Positions 42,687 through 50,576 are shown, counted from the first letter of the stretch. The stretch is 64,000 bases of DNA from an uncultured Eubacteriales bacterium (GCA_900549475.1 UROF01000006.1:1-64000); one strand, 5' to 3'. Numbers and translations are program-made. The notes: a model not told the origin generated them from the sequence alone.

Positions 42687-43109
42687 GTGGATGAAATTAT
42701 CATTATCCGGGCCGCCGATCCTGACGGCAGCGTGTTCCAGGCCGTCATGGACGCGCTGAAGGGTAAAAGGGCAGAGGTAGTCGATGTTGCTGCCCCTACT
42801 ACCTCCATGCTGCGCATCGGGGAACTGGAGATCCATCATAAGCACCGCCGGGTGCTCATGGCGGGCAGGGGAGTAGAACTCAATCATGGGGAGTATGCCA
42901 TGCTCTATTGCATGGCCAGCTCACCGGGGCAGGTGTTCTCCAAAGCGCAGCTCTATGAGGCCGCTTGGGGGGAGGAATATCTAAGCGGGACAAACTCCGT
43001 GGAAAATATCATTTGGCGTCTGAGAAGAAAACTGGAGGAGGATCCCAGGCGTCCGGCTTACATCAAAACGGTGATCGGCACGGGATATAAGATCGAAAAC
43101 CCCAGATAA
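42687..43109 (+). CDS. Receiver-less OmpR-type winged-helix protein, copy 4
   Basis: A 140-residue protein with leader MDEIIIIRAADPDGS and output domain LRIGELEIHHKHRRVLMAGRGVELNHGEYAMLYCM, SKAQLYEAAWG, VENIIWRLRRKLEEDP, GYKI. GTG start at 42687 behind TGGGGGTG. Most similar to copies 1 and 3. It is the last gene of the module array. The minus-strand SRPBCC frame runs into its 3' end. Confidence 0.8.
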   Translation: MDEIIIIRAADPDGSVFQAVMDALKGKRAEVVDVAAPTTSMLRIGELEIHHKHRRVLMAGRGVELNHGEYAMLYCMASSPGQVFSKAQLYEAAWGEEYLSGTNSVENIIWRLRRKLEEDPRRPAYIKTVIGTGYKIENPR

Positions 43110-43488
43110 TAGGGAAACGGCAACAGTAAAAGTACTGCTGCCGCTTCAGATAGCCTGGGACGAAGGGCCGCATCCACCAGCGTTTGGCGTTGACCGTTTC
43201 GGTGCAGGTCAGCCGGGTACCGCCCTCCTCCGCCTCGAAGATCCCCTCCCAAGCGCCAGTCATATTGTCGTTTTCTATGGTGAAGGCCCAAAAGTGAGGC
43301 GGCTCACAGGCCGTGACGGTAAAACTCGTGGCGTAACCGCTTTGGGTGTGCTCCACAAAGTGGGTTTTGTCCAGTACCTCCACCCGGTTAAGATCACTGC
43401 GCCAGGCGGTGTTGGAAAGGTCGGTCACCACCTGCCACACCCGCTCCACGGGGCAGGGAAAGTGGACAGTTACTTTGGAAGTTGCCAT
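43063..43488 (-). pseudogene. SRPBCC-family protein with lost C-terminus
   Basis: A 141-residue frame starting at ATG 43488 behind AAAAGGGGGG. Residues 1-117 match the SRPBCC (polyketide cyclase/START-like) fold (MATSKVTVHFPCPVERVWQVVTDL, then GTRLTCTETV and PFVPGYLKRQQ). The usual last helix is missing. After QQ the frame passes through the hairpin at 43118 and ends inside the winged-helix gene as YFYCCRFPI, clearly not native. The cut coincides with the right end of the transport array, so it may be an insertion or deletion scar. Confidence 0.65.
43118..43143. terminator. Hairpin at the end of the module array
   Basis: CGGCAACAGTA / TACTGCTGCCG (one G-T) around four bases, placed 9 bases after the winged-helix stop. 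No good T-run on either strand, so termination is only likely, not certain. It also marks the place where SRPBCC homology ends. Confidence 0.5.
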
Positions 43489-44160
43489 AGGATCCCCCCT
43501 TTTCCAGTTCCTCTGCGGTGTCCAAAGGGCAGCGCCTCCTCACCGGCAGGCGAAGGACGGTCTTCAGTTTCTCCGGCTTGGTCCGCCGCACATCGCTCAG
43601 ATAGATCTCGTGGTGGAACCGGCCCTGGCTGAAATCCAACTCACAGCCCTGTGCCCGGGCGTATTCCTCCATGGCCGCCACGGTGGCGGGCTCGTCGCCG
43701 TAGGGACCGATGTGCATGCACTGGACGCACAGCCCCTCCTCCCAGAGGAGGAACTCCACCGGGGAGAAGTCCTGCTGCTTCTTCTCCGCGGCCTCCCAGA
43801 CGGCCCAGGCAAAGACTTCCTCCGTCACGAACTCCGGCAGGCGGATGAGGGAGATCCACTGGAACTCCGCTTTTCGGGCGTAGTCCACCCCTTGGCGGCC
43901 CTCCTGCCACCACAGGCCCTCCAGAGGCGGCACCACATAGTCGAAGTAGCCCTCCAGCTTGTGCTTGCTCAGCTTGCTCATTTTGATGGTGAAGGCCACC
44001 GCGTAGAGCATCCCCAGGGCCTGCTTGTAGGCGCCGCCCTCCGCATTGGGGTCGCCCTTCCCCCGCGCCGCCAGGAAGTTCATGGCGGGCACGGTAACAA
44101 GGCCCGGTGTCCTGGCGGCAGATAGAATTCCTTGTACTCCTTCTTGTAGTCAAAGGCCAT
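43394..44160 (-). pseudogene. GyrI-like domain protein, frameshifted
   Basis: From ATG 44160 the frame reads MAFDYKKEYKEFYLPP and then goes off and stops. The next frame continues naturally with RTPGLVTVPAMNFLAARGKG down to TVLRLPVRR, a GyrI-like small-molecule-binding domain of about 210 residues. A single missing base near 44114-44117, in a CCGCC context, explains the break. The 3' part also runs past its expected end to 43394, overlapping the SRPBCC start, so a second change near 43540 is possible. Neighbours are small transcription-related genes on the same strand. A sequencing error is the alternative. Confidence 0.75.
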
Positions 44161-44162
44161 GG

Positions 44163-44483
44163 TCATTTTCTCCTTTTCTTGGGCTGGGCCTGGAGGGCCA
44201 GGCAGGTGAGGCGGGTGAGGGCGGTCATGGTCTCCCGGTCGTCCACGTCCTCCACCCAGATATAGTCCCTGGCCCCCTCGTAGGGCGGGGCTTTGGGCAG
44301 GTGGGGGAAGGCCGCCTGTCCCGCCGGGGTGACCTTCACGAAGAGCTGGTCGTCGCAGATGACGGCGAAAAAGATGCCGTCGCAGTAGAGGCCGTACTCG
44401 CCGAACATCTTCCGGCTGCGGATGATGCCCGCCTCCCGCAGCTGCTCGGCCACGTAGTCCACAAAGTCCTTATGAGAGGCCAT
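44163..44483 (-). CDS. TfoX N-terminal domain protein
   Basis: A 106-residue protein matching the TfoX/Sxy N-terminal domain: DFVDYVAEQLREAG, SRKMFGEYGLYCDGIFFAVICDDQLFVKV and the end rich in Lys/Arg. No TfoX C-terminal domain. Start ATG at 44483 overlaps the end of the WYL regulator gene, so they form an operon with the GyrI-like gene directly after (two bases between). It appears intact although both neighbours are frameshifted. The role in Clostridia is not established. Confidence 0.82.
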   Translation of the reverse strand: MASHKDFVDYVAEQLREAGIIRSRKMFGEYGLYCDGIFFAVICDDQLFVKVTPAGQAAFPHLPKAPPYEGARDYIWVEDVDDRETMTALTRLTCLALQAQPKKRRK

Positions 44484-45392
44484 GCTGATCCCTCCCGTAA
44501 CGGTCGGCCAATGTTTCGGCCAGAGTCCCCAGCCGCGCCCGCAGCTCCTCCGGCTCCACCAGCTCCGCCTTGTCCCCGAAGGTCAGCACCCAGCTGACCA
44601 CGCTGTCGGCGTCGGGGAAGGGCCCGGTAAAGCGCAGCCGGCCGTCGGGCTCCTCGGTGAAGCGGTCCGCCCCGTACTCCTCCACCAGCCGCCAGCGGCA
44701 GGCGGGATCAAAGAGGACGGTCCATGATACTTTGCCGGGAAGATGCGCTCCGGGGCCAGATTGGGCAGGGGAGCGGGACGGGGCGCAAAGGGCTCCCCGG
44801 CGGCCAGGTACGTCATGCGGTTGAACTTAAACAGGCGGAGATCCTCCCGTGTCCGGCACCAGCCCCACACGTACCAGGCGGACCAGTGGAACACCAGGTA
44901 GTGGGGCTCAATGGTCCGCGTCGACTCCACCTTGGGGGAGTAGTAAACAAAGCGGAGGACGCGGTGCTGTTCCATAGCGCTCTGGATCAGCTCGATCTTG
45001 GGCGGCAGGCTGGTCTTATACCAGGAGGAGAGGTCGATGAGCATGTGGGCCCCGCCGGACACCAGACCGCCCGTCCCGGCGGACAGCTTCTCCATCAGCT
45101 GGGCGTAGCGGCGGGTGCCGCTGACGCTGTCCAGGCTCCGGAGCCCCGCCAGGATGGCCCCCATCTCCGGGGCGGTGAGCACCGTCCGGTCCACCCGGTA
45201 GCCCTCCAGGATGGAGATGCCGCCCCCGGCGCCCTGGGCGGTAGCGATAGGGATGCCCGCCCGGCCCAGGGTCTCGATGTCCCGCTGGATGGTCCGCCGG
45301 GACACCTCGAACTGCTCCGCCAGCTCCGGGGCGGTGACCCTCTCCCGCTGGAGCAGGATGGACAGGATGCCGATGAGCCGGTCCATCTTCAT
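44470..45392 (-). pseudogene. WYL-domain HTH regulator, frameshifted
   Basis: From ATG 45392 (GTG at 45401 also possible): a DeoR-type helix-turn-helix at about 1-60 (LIGILSILLQRERVTAPELAEQFEVSRRTIQRDI), then a WYL domain with RFVYYSPKVESTRTIEPHYLVFHWSAWYVWGWC. After APERIFPAK the frame becomes nonsense. The next frame continues with VSWTVLFDPACRW, VEEYGADRF and a normal WYL C-terminal domain to 44470. One base missing near 44730 explains this. Such regulators usually control the small genes beside them. Confidence 0.78.
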
Positions 45393-45422
45393 GGGGTACA
45401 CCGCCTTTCCCGCTTTTCTTGT

Positions 45423-45452
45423 ATTATAGCATAGGAACCGGACAACTGTCGG
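45423..45452 (-). promoter_or_regulatory. Promoter of the WYL regulator operon
   Basis: On the minus strand CCGACA (45447-45452), 18 bases, and TATAAT (45423-45428), about 30 bases before the gene. Confidence 0.5.
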
Positions 45453-45530
45453 TCATGTTTTTCAAAGGAAATTTGTTCTGCCCGCTGTTTTATCAAATCT
45501 CCATGATAAATTCAGTTTTCGGTGTAATAT

Positions 45531-45559
45531 TTTCCATATAGATTTTATGGCGCTATAAT
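45531..45559 (+). promoter_or_regulatory. Promoter of the response regulator remnant
   Basis: TTTCCA (45531-45536), 17 bases and TATAAT (45554-45559), 45 bases before the ATG. The surrounding 200 bases are AT-rich compared with the array. Confidence 0.45.
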
Positions 45560-45604
45560 GAAGCATCAACGGCAACGACTGCCCAGATGGGAGGCCCAGA
45601 TAGA

Positions 45605-46177
45605 ATGATAAATCAAATTCTCATTATTGACGATGACAAAGAGCTGTGCGCGCTCCTGCAAAAAAGCGTTCAATCCGAAAATATATCCGCTGACTGTCGA
45701 TATTCCGGTAGGGATGGCCTTGCGGCGCTTGCAGAAAACAGCTATCAGCTTGTAGTTTTAGACGTGATGATGCCGGGGACTGACGGCTTTGAAACATTAG
45801 AGTCAATCCGCACGAAAAGTTCTGTTCCAGTTCTGATGTTGACGGCTAAGGATGACAGTGCCAGCAAAGTCCGTGGCCTTCGTTCCGGGGCGGATGATTA
45901 TTTGACAAAGCCATTTGATATGGAGGAGTTTATAGCCAGGGTCGTTTCTCTTATACAGAGATATACCCGTTTCAACCATACGGAACCAGATGACGGCGTT
46001 CTGTCTTTCAAAGGGCTGAAGATCAATTTGAATGAGCACTGTGTTACAACAGAACGGGGCACATTTGAATTGCCAAACAAGGAGTTTGAATTGCTCTTGT
46101 ATCTCGCTCATAATCAGGGGAAAATTGTAACGAAAAAACAAATATATGAGGCGGTTTGGCAAGAGGAATTCAAATGA
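45605..46177 (+). pseudogene. OmpR-family response regulator with lost DNA-binding end
   Basis: A 190-residue frame. The receiver domain is intact: acidic IIDDD at 7-11, phosphoacceptor Asp53 in VLDVMMPG, LTAKDD and Lys in YLTKPFD. The winged-helix domain begins (LSFKGLKINLNEHCV, PNKEFELLLYLAHNQG, TKKQIYEAVW) but stops at QEEFK, before the recognition helix. About 35 residues are missing. It is joined directly to the end of a histidine kinase gene, so a deletion removed both gene ends. Base composition is lower in GC than the array. Confidence 0.82.
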
Positions 46178-46178
46178 A

Positions 46179-46640
46179 CTTCAATTTGACGTTCGCCCTT
46201 TGGAAGTCATGGAACTAACAAGAGAGATTTTGAAAGACTGGATACCCATTTTTGAAGAAAAAAGGATAAATTATGATATTTATATCCCGGACGCTCCCTG
46301 TGTAGTGAATTTGGATGCCGATGCCTACCGGCGCGTTCTGAATAATCTTATCCAGAATGTTGTGGCCCATAGCCAGGCCGATCATATAGAGATCGCCTTG
46401 GAAACTAATGGGCGGGAGTTTTCGCTCTGTGTTTCTGATAACGGGATCGGAATTGCTCAGGGTGATCTTCCCCATATTTTTGACCGTCTTTATAAGTGTG
46501 ATATGGGACGCTCTGAAAAAGGAAGTGGCTTGGGCCTTTCTATCACGAAACAGATCGTTGAAAAGCTGGGCGGGTCTATTTCTGTGGAAAGTGTGCCAAA
46601 AGAAAAGACGGCCTTTACTATTCAGTTTGATATAAGCTGA
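46179..46640 (+). pseudogene. Histidine kinase C-terminal remnant (HATPase)
   Basis: The frame from about 46182 matches only the end of a histidine kinase: a short linker (VRPLEVMELTREILKDW), N-box LNNLIQNVVAHS, G1 DNGIGI, F-box FDRLYKCD and G2 GSGLGLSI. The sensor part, membrane segments and phosphoacceptor His are gone. There is no native start; ATG at 46209 could give an isolated ATPase domain. It is the partner of the truncated response regulator upstream. Confidence 0.82.
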
Positions 46641-46648
46641 TTGTTGCG

Positions 46649-46675
46649 CCCTCGCCATATTTGGCGAGGGTATTT
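46649..46675 (+). terminator. Terminator after the kinase remnant
   Basis: CCCTCGCC / GGCGAGGG around six bases, followed by TATTT. Confidence 0.75.
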
Positions 46676-46683
46676 CAAATTTT

Positions 46684-46722
46684 AGGTTGTGGCAAGGTTA
46701 AAGTTAGGTTTAGGTTAGGTTG
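46684..46722 (+). promoter_or_regulatory. TTAGGTT direct repeats before the ABC ATPase
   Basis: AGGTT units recur in tandem (AGGTTGTGG, AAGGTTAAAG, TTAGGTTTAGGTTAGGTTG). Direct repeats before an ABC transporter gene next to a two-component system are the usual sites of an OmpR-type regulator, here the broken one upstream. It is not the inverted operator of the modules. Confidence 0.45.
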
Positions 46723-46764
46723 CCGTGGTAGGATAAATACACTAAGGCAAAGGAGGTCTTACAT

Positions 46765-47355
46765 TTGAATGAAATTATCATTGAAACTAAAAATTTGACA
46801 AAACAGTATGGGATGCAAAAAAGCGTTTCCAATCTGAATATTCATGTAAAAGCAGGGCGTATCTATGGGCTCCTTGGACGGAATGGAGCCGGAAAAACGA
46901 CTACTATGAAAATGCTTTTGGGACTCACCGCTCCCTCTGCTGGAGAGGCAATTCTGTTCGGCAAAAATATTCAGACCAGCGCAAAGAAAATTCTTCCCCG
47001 TGTGGGGTGCCTGATTGAGTCCCCTGGCTTTTATCCCAATCTGACCGGGACAGAAAATCTGAACATTTTTGCCCGGCTGCGCGGGGTGCCGCAGAAAAAT
47101 GCAGTTGCCGCCGCCCTGGAGGTGGTCGGTCTGCCCTACCGGGACAAAAAGCTGTTTTCCCAGTATTCCCTTGGCATGAAACAGCGGCTTGCGATTGCAC
47201 TGGCTATCATGCACGACCCTGAGCTGCTTATCCTGGACGAGCCCATTAACGGCCTTGATCCAATCGGGATCGCGGAAGTTCGCGCCTTTATCCGGGATCT
47301 GTGCAACGAGCGTGGAAAGACAATTTTAATTTCCAGTCATGGAACAATTTCGTAA
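46765..47355 (+). pseudogene. BcrA-type ABC ATPase, 3' end lost
   Basis: A 196-residue frame from TTG 46765 behind AAAGGAGG. It matches the ATPase of bacitracin/lantibiotic-resistance ABC exporters: GRNGAGKTT near 38, signature YSLGMKQRLAIALA near 133, LLILDEPINGLDP near 155 and H-loop SSH near 192. Native sequence stops right after SSH, followed by GTIS and stop. About 100 residues and the permease genes are missing. The cut falls at the ATG of the HAD gene, so the HAD gene may now be read from this promoter. Confidence 0.82.
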
Positions 47356-48142
47356 CAAACGCGGCTATATCTGCGATATGGATGGTGTGATCTATCACGG
47401 AAACCGTCTGCTGCCCGGTGTGAAGGAGTTCGTGGACTGGCTGTATCAGGAGGATAAGAAGTTCCTCTTCCTGACCAATAGCAGCAGCAAAACACCCCGA
47501 GAACTACAGGATAAACTCGCCCGCATGGGTTTGGATGTAGATGAGAAGCACTTCTATACCAGCGCGTTGGCTACGGCAGAATTTATTGCCGCACAGAATC
47601 CGGGAGCAACGGTGTACGGAATTGGAGAGCCCGCTCTTTTCAACGCCCTCTATGAAAAGGGGCTCACCCTTAATGATGTCAATCCGGACTATGTGGTCAT
47701 TGGAGAATCTCCCAACTATAATTACGACTCCATTTGTCGGGCCGTTCAGCTGGTGCACAAGGGAGCACGGCTCATTGGCTGTAACACCGATCTGACCTGC
47801 CCCACAGAGGCTGGGCTGATGCCCGCCTGCCGTGCCCTGATTGCTCCCATTGAGATGGTCACGGGTCAGAGTGCCTACTTTGTGGGAAAGCCAAACCCCT
47901 TGATGATGCGTACGGGACTGAAGCTGCTGGGGGTCCACTCCCAGGATGCCGCCATCATCGGTGACCGGATGGATACGGATATTGTGGCCGGGATCGAGAG
48001 CGGCTTGGATACGTTGCTGGTGCTCTCCGGGGTCACCAGCCGGGAAGATTTGAAGCACTACCCTTATCAGCCACGTCTGGTTTTGAGCGGAGTAGGTGCC
48101 ATCCCGCCGGCAGCGGACAAACCCAAAAAGGTCATCGCATAA
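47339..48142 (+). CDS. HAD-IIA family phosphatase (NagD/AraL-like)
   Basis: A 267-residue protein. Motif I DMDG holds nucleophile Asp13 and acid Asp15, motif II is LTNSSSK near 45, and motif III/IV appear as GKPNPLMM near 180 and GDRMDTDIVAG near 203, with the C2-type cap between. These cytosolic enzymes remove phosphate from sugar phosphates, nucleotides or similar compounds. The ATG lies at the deletion point, so its own promoter and ribosome site have been lost. It is followed by a terminator, then the LacI-Phn-phosphatase region, with which it may share substrates. Confidence 0.87.
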   Translation: MEQFRNKRGYICDMDGVIYHGNRLLPGVKEFVDWLYQEDKKFLFLTNSSSKTPRELQDKLARMGLDVDEKHFYTSALATAEFIAAQNPGATVYGIGEPALFNALYEKGLTLNDVNPDYVVIGESPNYNYDSICRAVQLVHKGARLIGCNTDLTCPTEAGLMPACRALIAPIEMVTGQSAYFVGKPNPLMMRTGLKLLGVHSQDAAIIGDRMDTDIVAGIESGLDTLLVLSGVTSREDLKHYPYQPRLVLSGVGAIPPAADKPKKVIA

Positions 48143-48150
48143 GCAGATTA

Positions 48151-48180
48151 AGCCCCCGGAGGATCATTCCTCCGGGGGCT
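48151..48180 (+). terminator. Terminator after the HAD gene
   Basis: AGCCCCCGGAGG / CCTCCGGGGGCT, 12 perfect pairs around six bases. The tail is GC-rich (GCCGCATTT), so strength relies on the stem. Confidence 0.65.
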
Positions 48181-48200
48181 GCCGCATTTAGGAGGTGGAC

Positions 48201-48245
48201 ATGAAAGATAACGGAGTGAAATACAAGATCATCTTTTGTTTGTAA
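48201..48245 (+). other. 14-codon ORF with strong ribosome site
   Basis: AGGAGGTGGAC precedes ATG; the peptide reads MKDNGVKYKIIFCL and stops. It may be the surviving start of a deleted gene or a leader peptide. Nothing else supports it. Confidence 0.25.
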
Positions 48246-48259
48246 ACTGGCCTCTATAA

Positions 48260-48313
48260 ATTTAGTAAAATTTTAGTAAAATCTATTGACTTCGACAGCA
48301 TCAGAAATATAAT
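48260..48313 (+). promoter_or_regulatory. LacI gene promoter with TTTAGTAAAA repeats
   Basis: TTGACT (48286-48291), 16 bases and TATAAT (48308-48313). Just upstream TTTAGTAAAA occurs twice in tandem (about 48260-48281), a possible binding site for the LacI-type protein itself. Confidence 0.65.
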
Positions 48314-48344
48314 GGGTTTAGAACGACATAAAAGGGGGAACTTC

Positions 48345-49322
48345 ATGGCAACCATTAAAGATGTAGCCCAGGCCGCCCAGGTCTCGGCTGCCGCGGTTTC
48401 CCGAGTTCTAAATAAGGATGACAATATCTCTGTCACGCCGGAGGTGCGGGCCCGGATTTTTCAGGCAGCCCACGCCCTGGGCTATGTGTCGCCCCGACAG
48501 CGGAAGGCGGCGGAGCACAAGACCCACCTGGTCATCGGGGTGGCGGACTGGCGGATCATCCGCCCGGATCGGCCCAATGTGCGGCTCTCGTCCCTGTCCT
48601 GCCTGGTGCAGATGATGACCGACCAGTACGAGGTCTCTTTTGTCCGGCTGACCTTCGGCGAGCCCCAGAAGGTGGACGGCATCATTGCCCTGGGTGTGTT
48701 CAGCGAGAAAGAGATCGACTTTCTCCGCTCTCTGTCCTTTGCTATCGTTTTCGTGAACTCCAATCAGCACAACTATGAGTTCGACCAAGTGCAGGTGGAC
48801 TTCGACCGGGGCCAGGAGAAAATGGTGTCCTATCTGCTGGATCAGAAGCGGTACACCGGCCTGGGGTATATCGGCGGCATCTACGACGGGCCCAATGGCC
48901 GCATCGGTGCCCACCGCCTGGCAGCCATCCAGCGTATCCTGGAGGAGCGCGGCCAGTACGATCCCCGCACCTTCCATGTGGGGGAGATCAGCCGGGAGAG
49001 CGGCTATGCACTGGCCAAGAAGGCCGTGGAGGAACATGCTCTGGCTGAGGCCATACTGCTGGGCAGCGACGAGGTGGCTGAGGGCGCTCTGGAGGCTTTC
49101 CGGGAGCTGGGCATCCGTGTGCCGAAAGATGTGGCGGTCATTATTTATCAGGATATTCAGACTTTGGAGAGCAAGTGGCCCACCGGCACCTGCCTGGAGA
49201 TGTTCCCGGACTATGTGTGGGAAAACGCCCTGGAGCTGCTGTTCGGGCGAATCAGCCAGCGCCGCTCTCAGGCGGTCACCGTCACAGTGCCTACCCACCT
49301 GAAGATCGGCGACACCGCCTGA
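48345..49322 (+). CDS. LacI-family regulator
   Basis: A 325-residue protein. Helix-turn-helix and hinge helix fill residues 1-58 (TIKDVAQAAQVSAAAVSRVLN; ARIFQAAHALGYVSPRQRK), and a periplasmic-binding-protein-like effector domain follows (VDGIIALGVFSEKEI, LGYIGG, AILLGSDEVAEGAL, VPKDVAVIIYQD). Start ATG at 48345 behind AAAGGGGG. It precedes the Phn-type transport operon in the same direction and probably controls it; a 15-bp palindrome lies at 49341. The effector may be a sugar phosphate or sugar released by the phosphatases; this is inference. Confidence 0.88.
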   Translation: MATIKDVAQAAQVSAAAVSRVLNKDDNISVTPEVRARIFQAAHALGYVSPRQRKAAEHKTHLVIGVADWRIIRPDRPNVRLSSLSCLVQMMTDQYEVSFVRLTFGEPQKVDGIIALGVFSEKEIDFLRSLSFAIVFVNSNQHNYEFDQVQVDFDRGQEKMVSYLLDQKRYTGLGYIGGIYDGPNGRIGAHRLAAIQRILEERGQYDPRTFHVGEISRESGYALAKKAVEEHALAEAILLGSDEVAEGALEAFRELGIRVPKDVAVIIYQDIQTLESKWPTGTCLEMFPDYVWENALELLFGRISQRRSQAVTVTVPTHLKIGDTA

Positions 49323-49340
49323 TCTCCTACAATGGTTATA

Positions 49341-49355
49341 AGAGGAATTTCCTCT
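49341..49355 (+). promoter_or_regulatory. Palindrome before phnD
   Basis: AGAGGAA-T-TTCCTCT is a perfect 15-bp palindrome between the LacI stop and the phnD start, the right size for a LacI-type operator. No clear promoter hexamers are visible, so the operon may be read from the LacI promoter. Confidence 0.4.
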
Positions 49356-49414
49356 GTAACAGATACATTCTAAATCAAAGGCAAAATACAGCAAACATCG
49401 AGGAGGATTAAAGT

Positions 49415-50500
49415 ATGAAAAAAGCACTTTCTCTCCTGCTGGCCGGCGTGATGTGCGTCGGTCTGCTGGCTGGCTGCGGCGGTCAGAACACGGAGGACAC
49501 CCAGGGCTCCGGTAGCACGCCGGACACCAGCAGCACCCAGGAGACCGGGAACAAGACTATCGATACCCTGCGCATCGCCTTCGTCCCCTCCCGGGAGCCG
49601 GACGAGATCATCACCGCCACCGAGCCCCTGAAGCAGATGCTCACTGATGAGCTGGCCAAGCTGGGCTACGACGTGGGCGAGGTGGACATCACCGTGGGCA
49701 CCAGCTACGAGGCTGTGGGTGAGGCCCTGTCCGCCGGCACCGCAAATGTGGGCCTGATCCCCGGCGGCACCTACGTGCTCTACGACGACGGTTGCGACGT
49801 GTTGCTCACCGCCACCCGGGACGGCCTGTCCATCGACTCCGACAACGCCAAGGACTGGAACGACAACGCCCCCACTGAGCCCACCACCGAGCAGGTCACC
49901 AGCTACCGCGCTCTAATGATCGCCGGCCCCTCTGAGAAAGGCCAAGAGCTGGCCGCCAAGGTCAACGCCGGTGAGGCCCTGACCTGGGAGGACGTGAGCA
50001 GCGCCAACTGGAGCGTGGCCAACTCCTCCTCTCCCGCCGGTTACATCTATCCCTCCCTGTGGCTCCAGGAGAACTTCGATCACAACATCACCGACCTGCC
50101 CCATGCGGTGCAGTCCGACTCCTACGGCAGTGCCTTCGCTCGTCTGGCATCCGGCCAGGTGGATATCGTCTGCACCTACGCCGACGCCCGCCGGGACTAT
50201 GAGGACGAGTGGACCGGCGAGTACGGCATGACCAACAGCATCTGGGACGACACCGCTGTGGTGGGCGTCACTCCCGCCATCTACAACGACACCATCAGCG
50301 TCAGCAAGACCTCTCCCATCATGGATGACGATTTCAAGCAGGCACTGGGCCAGGCTTTCATCAATATCGGCAACACCGAGGAGGGCAAGGAGGTCATTGC
50401 CATCTACAGCCACAACGGCTATCTGCCCGCCCAGTCCTCCGACTACGACTCCGAGCGGGCTGCCCAGGAGATGATCCAGTCTCTGAACAGCGCGGGCTAA
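49415..50500 (+). CDS. phnD: Phosphonate/phosphate-ester binding lipoprotein (PhnD family)
   Basis: A 361-residue protein with a lipobox LLAGC (Cys21) and an acidic Ser/Thr linker to about 48. The PhnD fold starts LRIAFVPSREPDEI, with GTSYEAVGEALSAGTANVGLIPGGTYVL and the later SSPAGYIYPSLWL and GQVDIVCTYADA. It should bind an organophosphorus ligand outside the membrane. The region between residues 135 and 190 is longer than in typical PhnD, so the ligand may be larger than a phosphonate. ATG follows GAGGAGG. Confidence 0.87.
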   Translation: MKKALSLLLAGVMCVGLLAGCGGQNTEDTQGSGSTPDTSSTQETGNKTIDTLRIAFVPSREPDEIITATEPLKQMLTDELAKLGYDVGEVDITVGTSYEAVGEALSAGTANVGLIPGGTYVLYDDGCDVLLTATRDGLSIDSDNAKDWNDNAPTEPTTEQVTSYRALMIAGPSEKGQELAAKVNAGEALTWEDVSSANWSVANSSSPAGYIYPSLWLQENFDHNITDLPHAVQSDSYGSAFARLASGQVDIVCTYADARRDYEDEWTGEYGMTNSIWDDTAVVGVTPAIYNDTISVSKTSPIMDDDFKQALGQAFINIGNTEEGKEVIAIYSHNGYLPAQSSDYDSERAAQEMIQSLNSAG

Positions 50501-50520
50501 AATAATCCAGCAAGGACCAA

Positions 50521-50558
50521 AAACGAGGGAGGGAGGCCGCGGCTTTCCTCCCTCGTTT
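50521..50558 (+). promoter_or_regulatory. Hairpin between phnD and phnC
   Basis: AAACGAGGGAGG / CCTCCCTCGTTT, 12 perfect pairs. With only GG after the T's it is a weak terminator. It may lower transport-protein levels relative to the binding protein or protect the phnD mRNA end. Confidence 0.6.
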
Positions 50559-50576
50559 GGAATGGAGAGAGATATT

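Noticed and set aside
8112..43109. A siderophore or metallophore synthesis gene (NRPS, NIS synthetase, nicotianamine synthase-like) within the array
   Set aside because: Every gene in the interval is accounted for as transport, regulation or small accessory protein; none has adenylation, condensation or synthase motifs.
46684..46722. TTAGGTTTAGGTTAGG as a member of the module operator family
   Set aside because: These are direct, not inverted, repeats, and there is no CTAAC half-site; they fit an OmpR-type site better.
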